Shown here piece by piece: positions 34,083 through 42,200 of a stretch of DNA of 64,000 nt. The notes beneath the pieces are model-generated. The model had not been told where the DNA came from and searched no databases. It was given only the letters and a program-made list of their open reading frames with translations. This DNA comes from Symsagittifera roscoffensis (lineage: Eukaryota; Xenacoelomorpha; Acoela; Convolutidae). The stretch spans positions 34,961,680-35,025,679 of the forward strand of contig NC_087071.1 of the NCBI RefSeq assembly GCF_963678635.1, written 5' to 3'. Position 1 is the stretch's first letter, and the number at the start of each line of letters is the position of its first letter. A program made the translations under genes and the position numbers.

Positions 34083-35206
34083 GTGTATGATAATCCTGAG
34101 TATGGATTATAAAATGTAATGTAGCCAATTGTGTTTTTGGTATATCTGTCGTATTTGTATATTACTTCAGTAGTTATAAACGGTGGTGGTAGTGATTGAG
34201 CTGTTATGTTAGGTGGATTTAATGGGTAGGGATGTTGGGTAATATTATTTAACTTAACTGTGATTTCAAACTTTAATTGTAAGCTGTTTTGTTGGAGTAT
34301 TTGAATATTGTGATCACGGATATCGTTGTGAATATCTTGGCGATATTGTAATCTATTAAGTGCCCAGTTATGAAGGCGGTTACTTTCTTGATGTTGTCCA
34401 AATAATGGTGGAGGTGCTGTGAATGTATTCCAATCTAATCTTAAAGGAATATTTATTGATGATTGTTCTCGATATCTGGCGTCGAGATTATTTGGAAAAT
34501 TTAAGCTAAAGGGTAGTGGTGAAAATTGGCTTGTTGATGGTGTTGATGGTAGTGATAATGTTTCTGGTAGTGATGAGGATGTTGTTGTATCCGTAGAAAT
34601 ATCTATGGGGTCATTGACTAAATTTGGTTCACCTTGTGTGAATGAATGTGTAGTCCAATATGGCAATCGTGATGTTAGGTTTGGGGGGTTAAAAGGATTT
34701 TCTCGTATTTGTTCAGATGTTGGTGTTGAACCTAAGTAGTCTGAAGGTAGACTTGAAGTGCTTCGTTGTGAAAAAAGTGTAGGAGTTTCTGGTGTGATAC
34801 CAGTGGTGTTTTCTGGAGTGGTTTGTGTTGGGGATTGAGGTATATCAAAATGAACTCGGGGAGTTTGAAAATTTCTATTTCGTCGAGGATGTATAATTTG
34901 TCTATTTATTTCTGTTGTGTTTTGGTTTTGACTAAGGTTTCGTATTCTACTTAGTTCTTGTGGTAGTGTTGGGTAAAGATTATATGTTGGTTCACTTAGA
35001 GGTGCTTGTCGTTGAACTGGTTCTAGTGGTTCAGATAAACGAGCGTGCCGTTCTTCAAAAGTGTATGGATTGTCTTGAAAAGAAATTCGTGTAGATGTTT
35101 GATTATTTTGAGTAGTTGGAGGTGGTGTTGGATTATCTTGGGATGATGTCGGTGAAGACTGATTCTGTGACTGTTGGGTAGCAATTTTTGATGGATTTTT
35201 GAATTG
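34070..35206 (-). CDS. ATG-less ORF of about 378 codons upstream of env
   Basis: This frame is open from just after a TAA at 35207-35209 down to the stop at 34070-34072, but contains no ATG in its first 180 codons. The first common alternative start within it would be a TTG at 34664-34666. The first 200 or so residues are rich in P, T, Q, S and N (for example SSQDNPTPPPTTQNNQTSTR). The C-terminal part looks folded (RLHNWALNRLQYRQDIHNDI, then a Y/P-rich end) and overlaps the env start by 13 nt. The upstream 62-aa ORF stops at 35212-35214 in another frame, and the TAA at 35207 follows at once, so a simple frameshift from that ORF cannot feed this one. Splicing into the frame or a non-AUG start is needed. 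No family recognised. The low-complexity-then-folded layout resembles the 597-aa ORF. Confidence 0.6.
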   Translation of the reverse strand, partial: QFKNPSKIATQQSQNQSSPTSSQDNPTPPPTTQNNQTSTRISFQDNPYTFEERHARLSEPLEPVQRQAPLSEPTYNLYPTLPQELSRIRNLSQNQNTTEINRQIIHPRRNRNFQTPRVHFDIPQSPTQTTPENTTGITPETPTLFSQRSTSSLPSDYLGSTPTSEQIRENPFNPPNLTSRLPYWTTHSFTQGEPNLVNDPIDISTDTTTSSSLPETLSLPSTPSTSQFSPLPFSLNFPNNLDARYREQSSINIPLRLDWNTFTAPPPLFGQHQESNRLHNWALNRLQYRQDIHNDIRDHNIQILQQNSLQLKFEITVKLNNITQHPYPLNPPNITAQSLPPPFITTEVIYKYDRYTKNTIGYITFYNPYSGLSYTCIF

Positions 35207-35211
35207 TTACT

Positions 35212-35400
35212 TTAGTGAGAGGGTTTATGTTTATTATAATATTCTTCTAAAAAAAGAATTAGAAAAATTGTTGCTAGGGCAAATGTGATGATTGCTTTCT
35301 TTATACATTTACATATTGTCAAAATGAGGGATGATAAGAATGTTATGAAAATTACAAACAATAAAAAAATATCAGTTCTACTGAAAATTGTTCGTATCAT
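35212..35400 (-). CDS. 62-aa membrane protein
   Basis: A small ORF with two hydrophobic segments (about residues 11-30, DIFLLFVIFITFLSSLILTI, and 36-51, IITFALATIFLILFLE) separated by a short Cys/Lys stretch (CKCIKK), and a charged tail. Its ATG overlaps the stop of the upstream 76-aa ORF by four bases (35397-35400, ATGA). The shape is that of a viroporin-like or other small double-spanning protein. Similarity to any known family cannot be claimed, and translation has not been shown. Confidence 0.5.
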   Translation of the reverse strand: MIRTIFSRTDIFLLFVIFITFLSSLILTICKCIKKAIITFALATIFLILFLEEYYNKHKPSH

Positions 35401-35627
35401 TTAGACAAGTTGTTAAAATCGTACCTGTGGATATATTCAAGGGTTTTGGAAAGTTGGAGGAATAGTTCAATTATTGTGTAGAAAATTAGAAAAATGTTAC
35501 AAAAAATTATTATGATTATTAGAAAAGATTCAATGATATCAAAAAGAAATATTATAAAGGCTTGAAGTATTGAAAAAAAATGTTTAAAATTGATAAGTAT
35601 TTGAGCGACTGTTTGAGAGAAAAGCAT
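35397..35627 (-). CDS. 76-aa membrane protein
   Basis: The first of two tiny tandem ORFs after gag-pol. It is almost wholly hydrophobic from residue 17 to 58 (IIFLFDIIESFLIIIIIFCN), with a polar end (LEYIHRYDFNNLSK). It lies about 600 nt downstream of the gag-pol stop and overlaps the next ORF by ATGA. A hydrophobic protein can arise by chance from a T-rich strand, but here the sense strand is A/C-rich, which makes a chance Phe/Ile/Leu-rich frame less likely. Unknown function. Confidence 0.5.
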   Translation of the reverse strand: MLFSQTVAQILINFKHFFSILQAFIIFLFDIIESFLIIIIIFCNIFLIFYTIIELFLQLSKTLEYIHRYDFNNLSK

Positions 35628-36227
35628 TTAAGAAATGATCTCTTGGTCGAATATTTTTTGCTGTTTGAGGCGATTTTCTAGTGTGGTCGAATTATTTATT
35701 AGTTTTTTGACAAGTGGGTTGAGTTTCGTAAAAAATTGTTGGGGGCAATTTTCATGGTGACTGGGAGGTCGTCTTTTTCTTTATTTTTGTTTGTCAAATG
35801 ATCCGGGGTATGGTGAGATTTTTATACTTTAGGCTAATTAAAATCTTCATTTTGTTACTTTAGGCTAAGTTATCAAATTTGTTTTGGGGGTATTCGTGGT
35901 CTGAGTTGGGGAAATATTGTTGATCTTTTGGTTATTAGATAAGGGAGGGGTACGGTATTATGGTGATATTTATTTTAGCTGTCAAGTTGGAGTGGTTTGC
36001 TTATTTTTGACCTGGAGGTTGTAAAGTTATAGTTAGAGATGTGCCTGGAGTTCTAGATTATTCGTCTAATTGATCTTAGTTTGAGTTAGAGAAAGTGGCG
36101 GATTGGATGAATCCTATTGGTCTATTTTGAACTAGAATTATTGCGTACTTGTGAGCATGTTATTTTGAAAAATGGAAATGAAAAATGTTACGGAGGTTTC
36201 AAGATTGTGAAGTATAAAATTTTAAAA
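35628..36227 (-). other. 600-nt spacer after gag-pol
   Basis: No ORF over 60 codons on the minus strand. The phrase TTACTTTAGGCTAA occurs twice (about 35824 and 35859, + strand). It is a possible site for a splice acceptor serving the downstream ORFs, but I cannot choose one by eye. Confidence 0.4.
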
Positions 36228-39200
36228 TTACTTTTTAAATTCTACTTTCTTTAATATTTTAGATTGGGGGATGAAGATTTTGTAGTTTTTATGTGGTTGA
36301 TTTCGGAGTCTTGTTGTTTTTCTATGTTCAGATTTGTCAATTTCTTCTTGGGGTATTATTTGTTCTGTCATTTTTCTATTTTTTCTTTGTTTTGGAGATT
36401 CTTTATGGTTTTGTGTATTGTTTTTGGTGGCGGTTGGTTTTGTGTTTTGATTTTCGGTGGGGTTATCATTTTGTTCTGTGTTTTTCAGATGTGGTTCATT
36501 TTGAATAATTTTTAATCCTGTGAAAGAATATAATTGGGTTAATTCGCGGAGTGCGTATTCTTTTGGGTAATAAGGTAATAGGTTGTTTCGATGTTGAACG
36601 ATTTCTTTTTTGTTTGAGTCGATAATTTTATATGTGACATCTGTGGGTTTTGCAATTATTTGGTAGGGTCCTTTTCGGAGGGGTTGTAATTTTTTAGAAA
36701 TTCCTTTGTGAGTATTAAAGTTAGGTATTAAAACGAATGTTCCAATTTTTAAATCGGAAGCTGGTGTAAAACGTGAATTGATTTGTTCATTTATGTTTTG
36801 TCTTTGTAATAACTTTTTCGTTATTTTTTGGTAAATTTCATTGTGTTTCTTATCTCTATTTAAAATCCATTCGGTGTGTGTACCGGAGGCTAATTTAAGA
36901 ATTTGTGGGTGATGAAAATGATCTTCATCGTGTGTATGTAAAGGTAGGTTATAACAAATTGAGTCTTTATTTGGTTGGCAATAACCTTGTGCGTTTTTAT
37001 GTGAATTTGCTGTAAACATTATTGGTTTGCGTGGCTTTTGGTTAAAAACCATTTCATATGGTGACATTCCTAAAGTTGTCGTAATTTGTGAATTATATGC
37101 TAAGGGAAATAATTTTACATCTGCTGACCATTCGGTATATTTGGTATCATTTCCGTTGATGATACATCTAAGATATTCTTGTAATGAACGGTTCATACCT
37201 TCGACTAAGCCGTTTGTCCAAGGTGCATGAGATGTACGTGGTTTGTGTTTAATGTTGTATAAATGACATAGTGTTATTATTTCATTATTTATGAATTCTG
37301 TACCATTGTCTGTAACTAAAATTTCTGGTAGTCCGAATTTTGCTATCCAGTGTTCATAGAGTGTTGTGTAAGCGTAATAAGCGTTACAATGTGGTACTGG
37401 GTTAAGTGCTACATAATGTGTAAATGCGTCAACAATTACCATAATGTAGGAGTTTCCTTCTGATGAGGGTGAAATTGGTCCTTTGGTATCAAATGAGATA
37501 CGGTGATTAAAGTACAGACTTTGTCCTTTAAAATCTTGTTTTTGTGCTATTTGTTTTTGATTTGGGTAAGGTTTATTTAATTGACATACTATACAATCAT
37601 TGCATAGTACTTTTATCCAAATTGGTGCATTTGGGAAGTAAAAATTTTGTATAAAATTTGAATATGTTTTCTCTGATCCAGAGTGTCCTTTAATATTTTG
37701 TGTATGTGAAATATTAAAAGCTATAAGAATCATACTTATAGGGAGACAGGGAACTGTAGATTCATTTTGATTATACTCTAAAAGGTCTGTTTTTTCGTTA
37801 ATTGTTGTGTTGTTAAATTTGCGAAAGTATCGGAGGAGTGTTTTGTTTCCTAGAATGGTTGAATCTGCTTTGATAGGTTTAGTTTTATATTTGTGCCATG
37901 ATTTCAGTTGTCGAATTATTGGGTCAAGATTTTGATATTGTTTCAGTGTTGAAATTGTAATTGTTTCTGTTGGGGGGAGGAAAATGTTTTCGATTTCTAA
38001 TTTAGATAAGGGTATTGTATCAAGTGGGTCATGGAGGTCAAAAACTTGATTTATTGTGTATTTTGAATCATTTGTTTGTGGTCCTGATAAATTTATTCTA
38101 TCAGTTAAATCTTCTTTTTCGATTAGTGGAAAATGGTCTTTCTTAGGTAGGTGTTGTTTTGTTCGTTTTTGTTGGGTGTTACTTTTTATCCATTGAGAAT
38201 ATGGGATTGGTTTGAAAGTTGATGTTCCAAGTAGATCAACTTCATAATGATTATTTTGACAATCTAAATAAAGTGGGAAATGTTGTAAATTATTTATTTG
38301 TGATTGTTCAATATCAGTTTTAACTGCATATTTGCATTCTAATCGAGGTGATGTTTCGTTTTCTGCAAGGTAGAATTTTATATTTTTGGGTATTTCAACT
38401 GTTGTTTTTCGTGTAAGTAATTCAGGTGGTGTATTTCGACTTAAGGTGTCTGGTAATGCAAGATTTTTTCCTGCAGTCCAAACTATATGTAAGTTTGGAA
38501 ACTTCATTAGAATTAATTGAAATCTGTAAACTCGGTGGTTTGGGTTAGATTTTTGTGTAAAAAGAAAGATGATTGGTTTGTGGTCTGTGAATAAAACTGT
38601 GGGATGTTTTGATCCAAGTATCAGAAATTCATATTCTGTAAGTGTATAGATTATGGCTGTACATTCTCTCATTAGAGTTGAGAGTCTTAGTTCTGCTTGA
38701 GTGAATAATCGGGAGTTTGCTGATATAAGGTTCATTTTGTTTGTACCATTATGTGATTGTAATAATGCTGCGCCGATGCCAAAGTTCGAAGCATCGCACA
38801 TTGCATAAAATGGTTGATCAGGGTCTGGAATTGTATTTGAAATTTGTTCAGTTAAAAGTTTCTTTATTTCTTCGAATCGTGCTTGATGTTCTGTATTCCA
38901 TTCAAAGTTATTTTGTTGTCTAAGGATGTTATAAAATGGTCGTAGATATAATTGCATTTTATAAACATATTTACTTAAAAAGTTTAACATTCCAAGGAAT
39001 TCTTGGATTTTCTTTTTGTTTGTTGGTGGTTGAAGTTTTTGAATAGCGTCAATGCGTGATTTCAGTGGGGTGATTGTTTTTCTTTCTATGTTATGTCCTA
39101 AGAATTTAACTCTTGTCAAAAAGAAGTGTGATTTATCGGGGGCGGCCTTCAGATTTTCGTTCTGAAGTATTTGGTGATATTTTTCTAAAACACTGAACAT

Positions 39201-42200
39201 TTCGTCTTTTGTTTGTGATTGCATAAAAACATCGTCTAGATAGGTGATTGCGTTTTTCTTGAGTATTAGTGGTCTAAAAATTTTGCTCATAAAAGCTGAA
39301 AATGCTGCTGGTCCTATGGATATTCCATAGAATAAGCGGTTAAATTCATATTGTTGGTTTCCGATAACAAATTGTGTTAAACGTCGTGATTGTTCATCTA
39401 GTGGCATTTGATTGTATGCACTATTCATATCGGCGGTTGTGAAGTATTTGCCGTTTATTTTTGTTAAAATAACTTGTATTGGTTCAATGGGCCAATTACA
39501 TTTTGATTCATCTATAAGTGAATTGAGGTATCTAGCGTCGAGAACGATTTTTAATGATTCTCCTTTAGCTAGAATGATAACGGGGTTGATGAATGTGTTG
39601 CCTTTTGGTTGTTCTTCTTTATTAACTGGTGATATAATATTGTACTGTTCTAAAATATCGAGTAATCTGTTTACTTTATCATGTAAGTGAATTGGTACTT
39701 TACTTGCTCTTTGTTTTTTGAAAACTGCCTCTGGTTTTAATGGGAGATGTAGTGATGAACTGATTTTGCCAACATCGAATTTTGATGTTGCATAGACTGA
39801 TGAATATTTAATTAGCTGTTTGGCTAACTTTTCGAATTCGTCTTGTGTTATTTGTGAATGTTGGAAATTAAACATTGTTAAAAATTTCTGTTGGTCCTCT
39901 GTGTAGTTACTGATGTTGAATGTAGGTTTGAAATATGGAGTTTTTGTGAAATAATCCGTATTTCTGTTTTCGTTACTTATTATATTATTTATAGATAATT
40001 CTTCATTAAGAATTGTAGATTGGCAAATATCTAGTAATTGGAGTATATTATTTACGCGATAGGCTTTTTCGTGTATTGGTGATATTGTAGCGTTGGTTTC
40101 ACAATATCCTAAAAATCCTAAAGGTAATGTTACTTGGTAAGCTGTATTATTATAGACATGTAAGGAAATGATATCGGAATTCGAATTTTTCAAATATTTT
40201 ATTGAAGAGATTGTGATTTTGAAAAATTTATGAATAGGTTTGAATTCGAAATCTGACATATAAAATTTTTGTTTGTTTTGTTCTTTATCATATTGGTGAA
40301 CTTGTTTGATTGAAAAATTATAGATGTTTCCTGATAGTGGTTTCAGGTGTTTTCTTTGTTGGTTAAATATCGGATAAAATTTTGAAAAGAATGGTGGTTG
40401 TTTATTCAATCTTTGAAAAAATGTTAATGATGTTTCTTTTGTTTTTGTATATTTATCTTTGATTAATATTTTACTATTTAGTATGTTAATTGTCGGTATA
40501 TACTTCGAAATAAATGGTATTCCAATGATATTATATTTAATATCAGTGATATGGAATATTTGTTTAAATGGCTTATTTAAAATTTTGCTTTGCTCCATTG
40601 TTCTGGTAGGGAGGAGAAATAATTGGATTTTTCCGTAGTTTATTAATGTTGATCCTTGTGCTGTCGCTAGCTTACTGGAGGTTTCAAGAGGTGTTAGCTT
40701 TGGATGTAAAGTTTTTATTTCATTCCATGTGGGAATGTTTATTATGTTTGATTCTGCTCCTGAATCAATTAAAAAATCTATTTCAAGGTCTGGTGGTTGA
40801 AATTCTTTATTTCTTGGGCTTTCTAAGAGAAATGGTATTGTCCAAATTTTTTCTTTGGGTTGTTCTTTTTGTATATTTTGATAAATGTGGTTTGTATTTA
40901 AACATTTTGTTTTGACATTTTGGTTGGGTTGTTCTGTAGTATTTTTTGCATTTGTTTCTTGCGTTGTTGGTGTGGAATTGATGGGTGTAGTGTAATAATT
41001 TTGAAGAAATTCTGATTGATTTTCATATATGTGTGATGGAAAGGGTTGTTCATATATGACAGATTCATAGTCATTTTCGACTTTTATCATATTGATAGCA
41101 AGAGTGTTTTCAGTATCACTTTCTGAATCTGATGATGTACAGTTTATTTGATTGAGTTGTAACGTATCAGTTACTGTGTCATCAATACCTGGGGGGTCTG
41201 ATGTTGTTTCTGGATTAGATTGTACTTGATTGATTTGTCTTTGATGTTTAGGTGTACTGCTTCTATGACGATTATTAGAGTTATTGTAGTGATTGTTATT
41301 CCGGTGTGGTGATTGGGAATAATTTCTATAACGATTATTATAACTTGGGTGTCGATTTTGTGAATTATTTCGCGATCTGTTTTGGTAATTATTGTTTGGT
41401 CTGTTATAGTTCGATCTATTATATGAGTTATTCCTTGATCGATTGTTCGGGTAATTCTGGTTTCGGTTGTTTGAATAACTTCTATTTCGATTATAGGAGT
41501 AGTTTCTATTCCTATTGTATGATGAATTTCGTGATTGGTTGTTTGGATAGTAGTTATTTCTTGATTGGGAATTAGATCTAGAAACAAATCGTTGTGTATT
41601 TGAATTTGATCTGGAGTAGTTATTTCTACTATTTGGTCTATTGTAGTGATTTTGTGATGGATTATACGTGTTTCTTCGTTCTGGTGAACTTCCTCTATAA
41701 CTTGAGTTATATGGGGATTGATTTCTTGTATAACTGGTATTGTTCGGAAGTGGCTTTCCTGAACTGTTGTTGCTGTATACATTTTTGTTTGGTAGATTTT
41801 GATCTTTTTTCATGTATTGATAGAATGATTTATTTGGTTCTTTGTATTTTTGAGGTTTATTTTGACTATCTTGCTGTTTTTGTCTACATTCGGAAATACT
41901 ATGTCCGTATCGTCGGCAATAATTACACCATTTTTTGAAAGCTGGTTTGCCTTTAAAGTTTGGGTTCTTTTCGTAAATATTGAGTATTTCAGTGATTTTT
42001 TCAACGAGATCTGTTTCTGATTCTTGTATATTATTAATATTAGTGGGAGTCGTTTCAATTTTGTTAACGTATTGTAATTTCAGATTTTCCGTTTCTTCTA
42101 GTTTCATCGTGATTTCTGCTTGTTCTAGTTTGTCTACTAGTTTTCTAAAATCTAAATCGGGTTCTCGAATTGAAGAAGGATGGGATGCTCTCTTTTTTAT

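Noticed and set aside
41171-41782. A 203-codon frame on the minus strand inside gag-pol
   Set aside because: It runs in another frame through the N/R/S/Y repeat tract of Gag. Its I/T/H-rich composition follows from the repeated codons.
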